Assembly (NCBI RefSeq): GCF_001443605.1
Contig: NZ_CP013118.1
Coordinates: 1,623,501-1,687,500 of the forward strand
DNA: 64,000 nucleotides
Origin: Salinivirga cyanobacteriivorans
Lineage (GTDB): Bacteria; Bacteroidota; Bacteroidia; Bacteroidales; Salinivirgaceae
Reading direction: 5' to 3'
In this document: piece after piece, positions 9,537-18,695 of the stretch
Layout of the letters: the number at the start of each line of letters is the position of its first letter
Numbering within the stretch: the first letter of the stretch is position 1
Program-made: the position numbers and the translations under genes
Notes under the pieces: model-generated
What the model was told of the DNA's origin: nothing
Seen by the model: the letters and a program-made list of their open reading frames with translations, nothing else
Database searches by the model: none

Positions 9537-12233
9537 TCACTTCACAACAACCATTTGCCTTGATGCAATTTGTTTACCATTCACCACAAACTTGTAAAAA
9601 TAGATACCCTGCGGCACCTTTGATCCTGCATCATTGGTTCCATTCCATGTTACTGTGTGATTCCCAGCAGAAATAAAACCATTTACCAGGGTTTTTATTT
9701 GCTGACCGGCACTGTTGTATACCGACAACTGCACATATCCGCTATTTTTGAGCGCAAAATTTATTTTGGTTTGATGAGAAAAAGGATTCGGATAATTTTG
9801 CGCTAAAGCACCATCTATAAAAACCGGCTTAATGGCATTTGTACCACTTTTTTCTACTGTAACATCGACGGTGGAATTGGCCTCCAAAGCAACTTCAACA
9901 TAGCAAATATTTTTACCTTCAAAAGGTATTATTTGTTGCAAAGTGCCATTAGTTACAGTATAATTCCCTTCAGGCATAACGAATTTCAGTTGCGCATGCG
10001 TAAAATTCTGGTTATGGTTATTGGTAATCGTAGCCCCCAAACTATCGTATAGGCCATTATTTTCGGCACTAAAGGTCACCTCAAGACTTTGATTATCTCC
10101 AAAATCCCTTGCATAGACCGTACTCTCAGGTGTTAATGTACCGTCACTCACTCTAATCACCCGGTATGCACTGGTTTCATCGCAAATATTATCGGTACCG
10201 ATATTGTACGGATGTGTATAGTCGTCGGTATCGCTGTGCGTATGACCCCACAATGCCATATCGGCGCCCAGACTTGTAAGGTCGATATCATCGTTAAAAT
10301 CGTAATGATAAAAAAGCACTTTAGTTTTGTTTCCGGCTGCAGCCAAATCGCTGCTGAGCCATGTAAGTTGCGAGGGAATGAACCCTTTTTCGCCATACAC
10401 TTCGTACATATAGCCATCATAATTGTCTGACGACTCCAGACCTGTAAAATGTACATTGCCGTAATCGAAGCTATAATCGTGGGTATAGTATGCTTCCTGA
10501 ACAGGCGGTATGATGCGTTGCCGCCAGCCAAAAAAGCGCCACCAGTCTCTGCGGGCGGTACCCTGGGATGGCGGAGTTGCCTCCCATCCGCCCAAATCGT
10601 GGTTTCCGGGCACTACATACACCGGTACTTCAAATTGCTGAAGTAACTCCACCACTTTAGTGTGGTGTCGTAAGCACTCAAAATCTTCCATTTCCCCTTC
10701 GTTGAGTACATCGCCTGTAAAAAGCACAAACTCCGGGTTTATCAGGTTAATATCTTCAATTACAGCCTCCATATCAGCTATTTCGGTGTCATCGGTTTCA
10801 TAACCCGGATCGCCCCAAAAAGTATGACCCGGCAAATGCGCATCAGTAATGTGCACGAAGTAATAATCGGTCTTGTACTGGTCTAAAATTCTTACCGCAT
10901 TGGCAGCAGTATCAGTAACCAGGTCATTGGCGCTTACCTCAAGATCGTATAACTCAAAAAACTCCACAGCCGGCACTGTAGTTTGCAGGGTCCATTTGTC
11001 CAGCGTAGCATCATAGGTGTTTGATGTAATCTCCAGGTCAACTTCCAGATTGTTCAGCAACAGGCGAGCACTCCAACCCGTTGTGCTTTGAGGTGCAAAA
11101 CACTCAATTTCGAAAGTCTCACCGGGCATGGCCATTGTAGGAATATTTAAAAGCGGGCGCTGCACAATGGTCAGTGTGTCAGCAGAGGGTATATCGCAGG
11201 GTGATGCACCTGATAGCAATTCCCCTGTAGCCACATGAGTGATGTCACTGCCATTGATCGTGGAAGAGGTAAATTGGAGGTCTCCAATGCCATCAGCCAC
11301 AGCACTGAACTTCAATTTAATGAGGGTCATTACATCGTTGCAGGTTACGTTTCCACTGAATGTAATGTTGATATTGCCCGATGTGGAATTATCGGTAACT
11401 GTGCCCGGCTCTGAAAGCGTGCCAGATTTCTCAAAACCCTGATAGGCCACTACCGAGGCATCATAAGTCAAGCTAAATGTATATTCGGAAATATCGCTTG
11501 TTTGATTAAGAACGGCCACTTTTACGGGCAGTTCAAGGAGGGCGCCCTGATCCACGTAATGGTCGTTGGTAAAGAGCACAAATGCGTTGCTGGCCGACTG
11601 AATATCTGCACGATACCTTGGTAACAGACAGGCACCATAATAGTCTGTAACAATACCACTTACTATTGCAAATGGATAACCCTCAAAAAGCGGAAACCCA
11701 TCATTGGCCAGGTTGTAAATGCCGCCTCTAACCACACAGGTTCCACTGCCATCATCAACGGACCAGTTATCGTATTCATCAAATGGCTGCGCCACTGCCA
11801 CATCTGATACCTGCACCAAAACACCTTCATAAGCTTCATCAGTAACATCTGAAGTTGCTATGTTGGCTTTCGGAGGCAGGGCGTTGCCTGAAGATATAAC
11901 ATCAAACGAGGTCACATCTTTAATTTCTGTCATCCCGTTGTATTCATAAACCAGGCCTGTAATCACGATGCTGTCGCCCACTGCAGGAGCATTGGTATTG
12001 TCATAAATAAACAGACCGCTCCATGCTCCCCCGGTCGATGATCCAATAAAATAACGGCCGCCATTATAATTGGCCACGGTAACTATTCCGCCTGTGGTAA
12101 CGGTTTGCCCGGCATAAGTTGATGGCCACGTACCACCGCCGGCTTCGCTGGTGTACTGAATATCATAAATACTGGTTTGTGCCAGCACTAAAAAAGGCAG
12201 GCATAGAAATGCAATGGTGAGTAACTTTTTCAT
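9537..12233 (-). CDS. T9SS-secreted metallophosphoesterase with cohesin-like domain
   Basis: An 898-aa multidomain secreted protein. Signal peptide to about residue 19; an OB-fold-like N-terminal region (22-210) resembling DNA-binding modules of secreted nucleases; a cohesin-like beta-sandwich (about 217-345); a linker; and a calcineurin-like phosphoesterase with DAH at 464-466, GD at 507-508, GNHD at 543-546 and GHTH at 663-666. The C-terminal about 80 residues hold the type A sorting domain (QNYPNPFSHQTKI, then PQGIYFYKF and a final VVVK), which directs export and anchoring through type IX secretion. Metal-dependent hydrolysis of a phosphoester outside the cell is inferred; the true substrate is unknown. 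The gene is monocistronic. Confidence 0.9.
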   Translation of the reverse strand: MKKLLTIAFLCLPFLVLAQTSIYDIQYTSEAGGGTWPSTYAGQTVTTGGIVTVANYNGGRYFIGSSTGGAWSGLFIYDNTNAPAVGDSIVITGLVYEYNGMTEIKDVTSFDVISSGNALPPKANIATSDVTDEAYEGVLVQVSDVAVAQPFDEYDNWSVDDGSGTCVVRGGIYNLANDGFPLFEGYPFAIVSGIVTDYYGACLLPRYRADIQSASNAFVLFTNDHYVDQGALLELPVKVAVLNQTSDISEYTFSLTYDASVVAYQGFEKSGTLSEPGTVTDNSTSGNINITFSGNVTCNDVMTLIKLKFSAVADGIGDLQFTSSTINGSDITHVATGELLSGASPCDIPSADTLTIVQRPLLNIPTMAMPGETFEIECFAPQSTTGWSARLLLNNLEVDLEITSNTYDATLDKWTLQTTVPAVEFFELYDLEVSANDLVTDTAANAVRILDQYKTDYYFVHITDAHLPGHTFWGDPGYETDDTEIADMEAVIEDINLINPEFVLFTGDVLNEGEMEDFECLRHHTKVVELLQQFEVPVYVVPGNHDLGGWEATPPSQGTARRDWWRFFGWRQRIIPPVQEAYYTHDYSFDYGNVHFTGLESSDNYDGYMYEVYGEKGFIPSQLTWLSSDLAAAGNKTKVLFYHYDFNDDIDLTSLGADMALWGHTHSDTDDYTHPYNIGTDNICDETSAYRVIRVSDGTLTPESTVYARDFGDNQSLEVTFSAENNGLYDSLGATITNNHNQNFTHAQLKFVMPEGNYTVTNGTLQQIIPFEGKNICYVEVALEANSTVDVTVEKSGTNAIKPVFIDGALAQNYPNPFSHQTKINFALKNSGYVQLSVYNSAGQQIKTLVNGFISAGNHTVTWNGTNDAGSKVPQGIYFYKFVVNGKQIASRQMVVVK

Positions 12234-12474
12234 ATCAACGGGTATTAAAATCTAACGAGTTGTACTTTCATTTTACAAAGATAGGTTTTGTATTGGTTTT
12301 TTATAATTAGCCCGAATAAACCATCATAACCCATGCTTTACTGACACAGCATGGAATAATTTGCAAACCAATTCTCATCGCAGCTTTAGTAATTAACATA
12401 CTGAGAGCTTCATTTAAACTATAAATTTTTCTACTTGTTAGATAAATAGAACTAATTCACAAATTAAAATAGAT

Positions 12475-13308
12475 ATGAGCAAACCAAAAATCTTAGTTAC
12501 AGCATCAACCGGAAACATAGGATTACCGCTTTCAAAAACCTTACATAAGAAAGGAATTCCCTTTACTGCAGCAACCAGAGATGCTAAAAAAGCATTTGAG
12601 CAATTCGGTTTCGAAACAGAGACTGTACATCTTGATTTTAAGGAACCGAATGGATTTGCCGAAGCGCTCAAAGGAATTGAAACCCTGTTTTTATGTGGCC
12701 CCTCAGCTACACCAGGTGCAGAAAAACTGTTAGTTCCCTTAGTGGAGCAAGCCATTGATAGTGGGGTGCAAAAATTTATTTTCATTTCGTCTTATCCCAG
12801 CATTATGAGCATGATAGAAAATAGTGGTAAAGACTACACTTTCTTGCGCGGTAATTTCTTCATGCAGAACTTTGAATTGTATCAAACAACAGATATCCGC
12901 GATCGACATCAGTTGTTTCTACCAACAGGTAAAGGGAAAGCCCCATTTGTGGACACCCATGACATTGGCGCGGTTGCAGCTGAAGTAATTGAAAACCCTT
13001 CGAAATTCAGTAAAGAAACCATATACCTCACAGGCCCCGAAGCTATGGACCTGCATCAGGCTGCTGGAATTTTTTCAGAGGTCTTAAACAAAAACATTAC
13101 TTACAAAGAGCCCGATGATGATGCCTACCGCAAAGAAATGGAACAGCGCGGTTTTTCAAAAGCGTATATCGATGCCATGATCGCCGTATTCGGAAAGATC
13201 AAAAGCGGACAGGTTGCCCAAACTTCGGATAGTATTGAAAAAATACTGGACAGAAAGCCCAATACGCTTAAAGACTATATTGAGCGAAACAAGTCAGTTT
13301 TTGTTTGA
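12475..13308 (+). CDS. NmrA-like NAD(P)-binding protein (atypical short-chain dehydrogenase)
   Basis: A 277-aa protein with the N-terminal nucleotide motif TASTGNIGLPLS (GxxGxxG type, here TxxTGxIG), a second-strand region ATRDAKKAFEQFG, a middle strand FLCGPSATPGAE and a FIFISSYPS strand. This layout fits NmrA/QOR2-type sensors or reductases, which bind NAD(P) but often lack the catalytic Tyr-x3-Lys. No operon partner. Function could be NAD(P)H-dependent quinone reduction or redox sensing; undecided. Confidence 0.8.
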   Translation: MSKPKILVTASTGNIGLPLSKTLHKKGIPFTAATRDAKKAFEQFGFETETVHLDFKEPNGFAEALKGIETLFLCGPSATPGAEKLLVPLVEQAIDSGVQKFIFISSYPSIMSMIENSGKDYTFLRGNFFMQNFELYQTTDIRDRHQLFLPTGKGKAPFVDTHDIGAVAAEVIENPSKFSKETIYLTGPEAMDLHQAAGIFSEVLNKNITYKEPDDDAYRKEMEQRGFSKAYIDAMIAVFGKIKSGQVAQTSDSIEKILDRKPNTLKDYIERNKSVFV

Positions 13309-13703
13309 TAATGCCTATTAAATCGGGAATTGAAGAGTTAGGATCTATATCAAAAGGCCATTGCAACCGTTCTCTTCAATTCTCATAGTTCCTTCCCAAA
13401 GAGCTACTCAGAGAACTACCCTCACGCTGACAAATAACTGTTAAAGAAAAAAATACACCCAGGCCATTGACTGGATAGTCTGAGAGTTGACAGGAATCGA
13501 AGCAACCGTTCGTTTCGATTCGCACCACACCTCTCGCAAAATCCCGCTCAACGAACTAACGTAGCTCTAAAAATCTCTGATTACATAAAATTACAGTAAA
13601 ACCGGAGGACATTGATTGGCTTGTGGGATTGCTTGTGGGAATGCGAAATGGCCGGGGTTAGATAGCTGGAATCGCAGACGAATCCAATAGCTTCAGTATA
13701 ACA
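13309..13703. other. Gene-free interval with a diverged intergenic repeat
   Basis: This 395-nt interval has no ORF I would trust. Its right half (about 13585-13665) resembles the interval at about 16283-16382: a shared AAAATTACA(G/A)TAAA core, then a GATT-GC-TG block and a GCGAA(A)TGGCCGG end. Two such diverged copies flank the CPBP gene and its IS701-type element in the same orientation. No tRNA or hairpin terminator was found. Confidence 0.4.
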
Positions 13704-14492
13704 TCAATTACTAAACTCTTTTTTAAGCATGAGCAAACCCAATATCGATATGATTATGGCTCCACCCGTAATAAAAAACACATTCAATGAACTACCATAG
13801 AGATCTGTTAGTGATTCACTCATCATGGTCTCAGGACTCATAAAATACACCGGGGCAAAAGCAAATAAATTATTAGCCGCATGGACGAGAATTGAGAATG
13901 TCAGCTTACGTGTTTTGTAATAAACCCAACCGGAAAACACACCAACAATAAGTGCACCAATGAATTGCCAGGGGTTTAAATGCACAATTCCAAAAAGCAC
14001 GCTTGATAGAATAATGGATTTCACCGGACTGTATCTTTTCAAAAGACCATCTAAGATTATGCCTCTGAAAATAAGCTCCTCGATTACCGGTGCTGCAATA
14101 ACAATTGAAATAAAAGAAAACAATCCATCTTGTTGGGCAAACTCGCGAAAGATTTCCTGCATAAACTCGGGCATAGGCACTAAACTGACGATTGGCACAA
14201 TAATACCCGTTTGAATTGCAATGGTAGTGATGATCATAAATACTATAACCTTTGTGCTACCTGAACCAAAATTGTATTCCGTGACTCCGGTCTCCTTTTT
14301 TCTTAAAAAATGCGCTAATACAAAAGGTACACCCATTGAAAAAAGGTAATAAACAAAAAAAGAAATCTCTTTTCCAAACACTCCGGTTAATGCTGAATTT
14401 AAGGGAATGAACAGCAACATTGAAACAATGGCTATTCCTACAATACCCCAACTTTGCGCCACACTGGGGTAATAGCTTTTTGCTTTTTCCAT
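13704..14492 (-). CDS. CPBP-family intramembrane glutamic endopeptidase
   Basis: A 262-aa integral membrane protein of the CAAX protease/bacteriocin-processing (abortive infection-like) family. Motif 1 is EELIFRG with Glu138, Glu139 and Arg143; motif 2 has FGIVHLNPW with His171; motif 3 has HAANNLF with His204. These residues form the catalytic site in family members. Substrates are unknown. The IS701-type element ends 16 nt upstream of the start, so its insertion may have replaced or altered the promoter. The gene stands alone. Confidence 0.88.
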   Translation of the reverse strand: MEKAKSYYPSVAQSWGIVGIAIVSMLLFIPLNSALTGVFGKEISFFVYYLFSMGVPFVLAHFLRKKETGVTEYNFGSGSTKVIVFMIITTIAIQTGIIVPIVSLVPMPEFMQEIFREFAQQDGLFSFISIVIAAPVIEELIFRGIILDGLLKRYSPVKSIILSSVLFGIVHLNPWQFIGALIVGVFSGWVYYKTRKLTFSILVHAANNLFAFAPVYFMSPETMMSESLTDLYGSSLNVFFITGGAIIISILGLLMLKKEFSN

Positions 14493-14508
14493 AGTTAAGT
14501 TTATTTAT

Positions 14509-16018
14509 TTCTACTTTAACACATTTATTGTTTTGAATAACAGTAATCTATATCCCGTTGCCTTTTTTTGTGTCGATGTTCCAATTTTTCCAACATACGC
14601 TCATCTGTCATTTCACGGTAAAACTTATATACCAAAAAATCCATGATGTCCCTTGCAGAAAGCAATGGAATCTGGTCATGATTTAAAATTTTCTCCTTTA
14701 ACATAAAACTGCCTACAATCATATTTAATGCAACTTGATGATACCATGATTTCCATTTACGAGTCTGAAAATGGTCCATCCCCAATATTTGCTTTTGTTC
14801 TTTGAAACTGTGCTCTATAAAAAAACGCTGTGCCTGCATATATGCCAGTGCTTGTTCGGTGTACTGGACAAGTTCGGCATTTGTGAATGAATATTTAGTC
14901 TCTACGCAATCATTTGTTTTTCTTTTCGAAACAACCAATAAACGTTTTTCAACGGCATTGGAGGCTTTGTCCCAAATGTAAACAGTCTTGAAATGAAAGA
15001 GCCCCTTGAGTTTGCCTTTTGCAGAATCGCGAATATTTAATTTCTTCCAATCCTTTGCGGACAGGGTTTTAATGTAGGTGTCGGCATTAACTGCTGATGT
15101 ACTTGCTTTTAGCTTTTTTGGGGCGCGCCCCCGATTACTCTTGCGTTCGGGCAAATAAAGTTCCGGCTCTTCTAAATATATCTTTTGATTACTATGAATA
15201 TCAAGCATATAAATTAAGCCCAAATCAGCCACAGAACGGGTAAATACAATGTCATTTCCATATAGGCCATCCGCTCCAACGTAATCAAATGATATACCCA
15301 TTTCAAGTTGATGCTTTACTATTTCTGTTGCCAACTCTGGTTTTGTGCGGAAAATCCTATCTTCACGGGGTATACCTGCAGCTTCACATCTACCCTGATC
15401 ATCGATCCATGATTTTGGTAAATAAAGCCTGGTATCGACCAACGAGGCGTATTTGTCATTACAAAGGCAGCCAAAAACGGCTACCTGTGAGTTTGCTGTT
15501 TTTCCTACATTCCCACAATACTGATGATCAACACCAACGCTTTTCTTTCCCTTTTTAACCCAACCACTTTCATCGATGAGTAGTCCTGTTAACTTCCGAT
15601 TGGGCAATGCTTGGTCTACATTTTTTGCAGTTTGATCGATGACAGCCCGAGCATCCCAGTTAGATTCTGTTATGAAATGCTGCATCTGATGATAGTTGGC
15701 ATTCAATGTTTCACTTATGCGTTCTATGTTTTTCAAATCGCTTAATGCAAGTCCTTCGACATATTGAGAGGCTTTATCGAAGTTTGTCTTTGTTTTATTT
15801 TTGAAAAAATACTCATATTCAGACAAATACACTTCAAGACGGTCGTTAACCGCAAGCAGTGTTTTACCATTGTTATAATCTTTTTTTAAGTGATTCGCTC
15901 GTTACCCATTGCAAATAAAATTACATTTTTTTAACATGCGCAATATACTAAATGTTAACGGATTATCACTGTTATTCACTTAAAATAACTTCGTTTTTTT
16001 TAATCTGTTAAAGTAGAA
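14509..16018 (-). mobile_element. IS701-type insertion sequence
   Basis: A 1510-bp element. The ends carry a perfect 13-bp inverted repeat TTCTACTTTAACA (14509-14521 and the reverse complement at 16006-16018), with a second conserved block GAATAACAGT-AT further in. A 4-bp duplication TTAT flanks it (14505-14508 and 16019-16022). The 4-bp duplication fits IS701-family expectations. The single transposase ORF is on the minus strand. Confidence 0.85.
14525..15832 (-). CDS. IS701-type transposase
   Basis: A 435-aa DDE transposase. The block LLIDESGWVKKGKKSVGV followed by QYCGNVGKTANSQVAVFG is the hallmark of the IS701/SRSO17-like group, with the first catalytic Asp in LIDESG; later blocks include GLIYMLDIHSNQ, the YVGADGLYG segment and the C-terminal FFIEHSFKEQKQILGMDHFQ region that holds the last catalytic Glu. 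The frame is open up to about 15904 with no ATG, so GTG at 15832 is the best start. The reading frame is intact, so the element could still be active. Confidence 0.88.
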   Translation of the reverse strand: MYLSEYEYFFKNKTKTNFDKASQYVEGLALSDLKNIERISETLNANYHQMQHFITESNWDARAVIDQTAKNVDQALPNRKLTGLLIDESGWVKKGKKSVGVDHQYCGNVGKTANSQVAVFGCLCNDKYASLVDTRLYLPKSWIDDQGRCEAAGIPREDRIFRTKPELATEIVKHQLEMGISFDYVGADGLYGNDIVFTRSVADLGLIYMLDIHSNQKIYLEEPELYLPERKSNRGRAPKKLKASTSAVNADTYIKTLSAKDWKKLNIRDSAKGKLKGLFHFKTVYIWDKASNAVEKRLLVVSKRKTNDCVETKYSFTNAELVQYTEQALAYMQAQRFFIEHSFKEQKQILGMDHFQTRKWKSWYHQVALNMIVGSFMLKEKILNHDQIPLLSARDIMDFLVYKFYREMTDERMLEKLEHRHKKRQRDIDYCYSKQ

Positions 16019-16576
16019 TTATGCAGTACTTTTTTTATTGGACACAACATTCTTCAGGCACCAACCATACGGCCTAAATCTCCAAAGGGCTGAAGTTTTT
16101 TACAATGTTAATCAAATTACCCGTCAAAAGGAAGGCTACGTGTATCATTTTTTTTTAGTGTATCCCGATGGAACACCCCCAGACAGGATCCGGAATAAAG
16201 GTAAATGTAGAAATGAGGCGAAATAGATTGTAGATATTAGATGTTATATTTGGGTTATTGCTTTTGGAAGAATTTTGGCTACAGAAAATTACAATAAAGC
16301 TCCAGATCACTGATTAGCCAGAGATCTGGGGTCGTGGAACCGACTAGTGGCATATGGGGTGGAACTGCGCGAATGGCCGGATACTGCAACTATTCGAAGT
16401 TGCCTCATGATTTTTTGCGAGCGTTAAAAGACGGATACTGCAATCTTTCAAAAATAACAAAGGTTGGTGGGGCTTCCTGTTTTTTCATAAAAAAAAACAA
16501 CAATCAATGGTAAAAAACCTTTTATAATGTTATTTCTGAATTGTTGCCATTGTCAATTTAAAAACACATCGTTTTC
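16019..16576. other. Gene-free interval with repeats upstream of the TonB-like gene
   Basis: About 560 nt without a credible gene; a 62-codon open frame at 16038 has no ATG and no family. It holds the second copy of the diverged repeat (16283-16382), two copies of CGGATACTGCAA (16379-16390 and 16432-16443) and, at 16458-16488, a 31-nt sequence that recurs at 19688-19718. Confidence 0.4.
16458..16488 (-). repeat. 31-nt interspersed repeat, copy 1
   Basis: This 31-nt sequence matches 28 of 31 positions of 19688-19718. On the minus strand it is followed, one base later, by TATTTTTG (16449-16456), a perfect -7 box (TAnnTTTG). The second copy has a TAAATTTG box at the same distance. Confidence 0.55.
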
Positions 16577-17418
16577 ATGAAATTGAAACTTCGGATTATC
16601 TGTTTGCTTGCATGCCTGCCGCTGATTACCCCGGCGCAATTGGACACCGTCATTTATATGAAACTGAACAAACAACCAACATCAAAAGAAAGAGCATTTT
16701 TTTGCATCACTTTGCTGAAAAAATCGGACAAAAAATTTGTGGAGACCAGGTTTAAAAACACCCTGATATCCAATGGCCTCAAACAGGTTATTCGAAAATT
16801 AAAGTACTCAGCGACTCTGTTTTAAAAGTGAAGAAATACCAAGATAATAAGCTGCAGTTAAAGCTCAAACGATATTTCTCCCCGGTAAACGACAGCATTT
16901 ATTATTTTGAAGAAGTCGACAAACAAGATCATCTCTGGCGGACAGGCTATACAAACAACAAATTCCCATTGCACCTTGTGCAAGAAATGAAAACTTATTT
17001 TGAAAATGGCCAGCTGGAGAGCATTCGTACATATAAAAACAATCGTTGTATTGAAAGTACGCATTGGCACGAAGATAGAACCCCTGCACCCGAAAACCGA
17101 GCCATCGACCTGGACTCTTTAGCTGAATTTCCGGGTGGACAAGCAGAGTTATTCAAGTTCATTAGTAAAAACATCCGATATCCGCAACAAGCAAAAAACA
17201 AAAGGATCACGGGTAAGGTCTTTCTTCAATTTATCATTACAGATAAAGGTAAGGTGAGCGATGTAAAGGTAATAAAGAGCGTACACCCCCTGCTCGACGA
17301 GGAAGCCCGTAGGGTAGTAGGCTCAATGCCCAATTGGAAACCTGCAAAATTCATGGGCAAACATGTTAATATTCGTTACCAGGTTCCCATCAATTTTAAT
17401 TTGATAGGTTTTTGGTAG
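16577..17418 (+). pseudogene. TonB C-terminal-domain protein, frameshifted
   Basis: Two adjacent frames read as one gene. The first (16577-16825) gives a signal peptide (LLACLPLITPAQ) and the start of a known Bacteroidota TonB-like protein (DTVIYMKLNKQPTSKE). The second, open from 16756, continues with KHPDIQWPQTGYSKIKVLSD and ends in a TonB_C domain (EFPGGQAELFKFI, NIRYPQQAK, GKVFLQFIITDKGKVSDV, VGSMPNWKPAK). Adding one A to the A5 run at 16754-16758 would join them into a 280-aa product. The lesion is either a genuine frameshift or a homopolymer error in the assembly. TonB_C domains usually couple the inner membrane to outer-membrane transporters, although members of this kind may act as stand-alone envelope proteins. 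Confidence 0.75.
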
Positions 17419-17463
17419 TCATATGAAAGATCAAACACTGTTAGCTTAATTGAAAACAAAAAA

Positions 17464-17496
17464 ATCCCGGAATTATACACTTCACAATTCCGGGAT
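17464..17496 (-). terminator. Rho-independent terminator of the prenyltransferase gene
   Basis: A perfect 11-bp stem (ATCCCGGAATT, 17464-17474, and its complement at 17486-17496) with an 11-nt loop. On the minus strand the stem is followed by a run of seven T, fitting the end of the gene that stops at 17513. Confidence 0.85.
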
Positions 17497-17512
17497 GGTA
17501 TGATCAACTTTT

Positions 17513-18517
17513 TTAAATAACACCCATTTTGAATAACACCACACTTGCAAGTAAGCCCACAAAGAAAAGCATGCTAAACACACGATTGTAAACAAATGCA
17601 TGGCTCACCAAATAGAGCGGCCAACCTGTTTTATTGTTTTCGGGCTCTGCGCTGGGTCGTGGTTGTCCGAATATTTTGAATGTGGAGAAAAGTTTCGGAA
17701 TAGCCAAAAACGTAATAAGCAGAGGCCATGCGTGGTTTTCATACACATAATAACCGATCATAACATATTGTGCAACCCACATCAACATGGTGAAATATCG
17801 CGCGTTTCGCTCTTTAAGTATCACAGGCAGAGTATAGACGCGTTTTTTCAGATCTTCCTGCAGTTTATCTGTATGTTTTCCCAACAAAACAGTTGTGGGC
17901 CCAATGGCATAAAGCAAGGCAATGTATACCACATCCCAGTTCCATGTACCTGAGGTAGTCACGTAATAGGTGCCGCCAATCATGAGGGGTCCCCAAACCA
18001 GAAGCACTACAAATTCGCCCAGTCCAATGTACTTAAAGGGCCAGGTGTAGAAAAACAAAAATACCAGGCCGGCTACAAAAAAGGCAGTTGTAATGTAATC
18101 GGTTCTGAAAATCAGAAACATGCCACTAATAGTTGCGATAACCAATGAAACTGCCAGGTATTTATAAAATGTTTTGAGGGAGGTGTATTTATGTTCCAGC
18201 ACCTGCACGCCATAAAGCGACCGAAAATAGTTGTTTTTATCTACGCCACGCTTGAAATCAACCAGGTCGTTAATGAGATTATTGGATGCATGGGCGAAAA
18301 TCAAGCCTACAAATGCCACCGAAAAGTTGATTATATTGAAACTGTCAAACAAATAGGCCAGAATACCTGCAATAATGGCCGAAAAAGCTGTCATAATAAG
18401 CACCGAAGCTCTTGTAGCTACCAACCAGCGAGAGATGCAATCTAACCCACCCCACTCTTCTTTGGAGATTCTGGGAACTTTTGTGAGTGCCGTTCCCCAA
18501 AATGTGAAGTTTGCCAT
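17513..18517 (-). CDS. UbiA-family prenyltransferase
   Basis: A 334-aa membrane protein when started at the ATG at 18517 (MANFTFWGT); the open frame upstream adds eight residues without support. NDLVDFKRGVD (residues 83-93) is the first aspartate-rich motif (NDxxDxxxxxxD), and KHTDKLQEDLKKR is a second region like the DxxxD motif; about eight to nine helices surround them. The family transfers prenyl chains to aromatic acceptors, for example in menaquinone synthesis (MenA). The acceptor here cannot be named. The gene ends at a strong terminator and has no operon partner. Confidence 0.83.
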   Translation of the reverse strand: MANFTFWGTALTKVPRISKEEWGGLDCISRWLVATRASVLIMTAFSAIIAGILAYLFDSFNIINFSVAFVGLIFAHASNNLINDLVDFKRGVDKNNYFRSLYGVQVLEHKYTSLKTFYKYLAVSLVIATISGMFLIFRTDYITTAFFVAGLVFLFFYTWPFKYIGLGEFVVLLVWGPLMIGGTYYVTTSGTWNWDVVYIALLYAIGPTTVLLGKHTDKLQEDLKKRVYTLPVILKERNARYFTMLMWVAQYVMIGYYVYENHAWPLLITFLAIPKLFSTFKIFGQPRPSAEPENNKTGWPLYLVSHAFVYNRVFSMLFFVGLLASVVLFKMGVI

Positions 18518-18695
18518 ATCTATTAATTTAAATAAACACAATTTTTAATATACACAGACCAACACCTGATATTAATTTATGTTTACCTGTTAGTAGTTGT
18601 GGAGTTTGGCAAAACTTTTACCGATGGTCTGTTTGAAATGCATCATAAGATAATAACCGACCACCTTTTGCACCTGAATAAATGTAATTGCTTGC

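Noticed and set aside
13490..13540. A tRNA-like GTTCGTTTCGATTCGCACC stretch
   Set aside because: No acceptor stem or D and anticodon arms could be folded around it.
16038..16226. A 62-codon open frame on the plus strand just after the IS701-type element
   Set aside because: It has no ATG start, no recognisable domain and lies in a repeat-rich gap.
16740..16770. Programmed -1 frameshifting to join the TonB-like halves
   Set aside because: The site reads TTT AAA AAC in the zero frame, with no X-XXY-YYZ heptamer and no following stem-loop that I could see; a one-base deletion in the A run is simpler.
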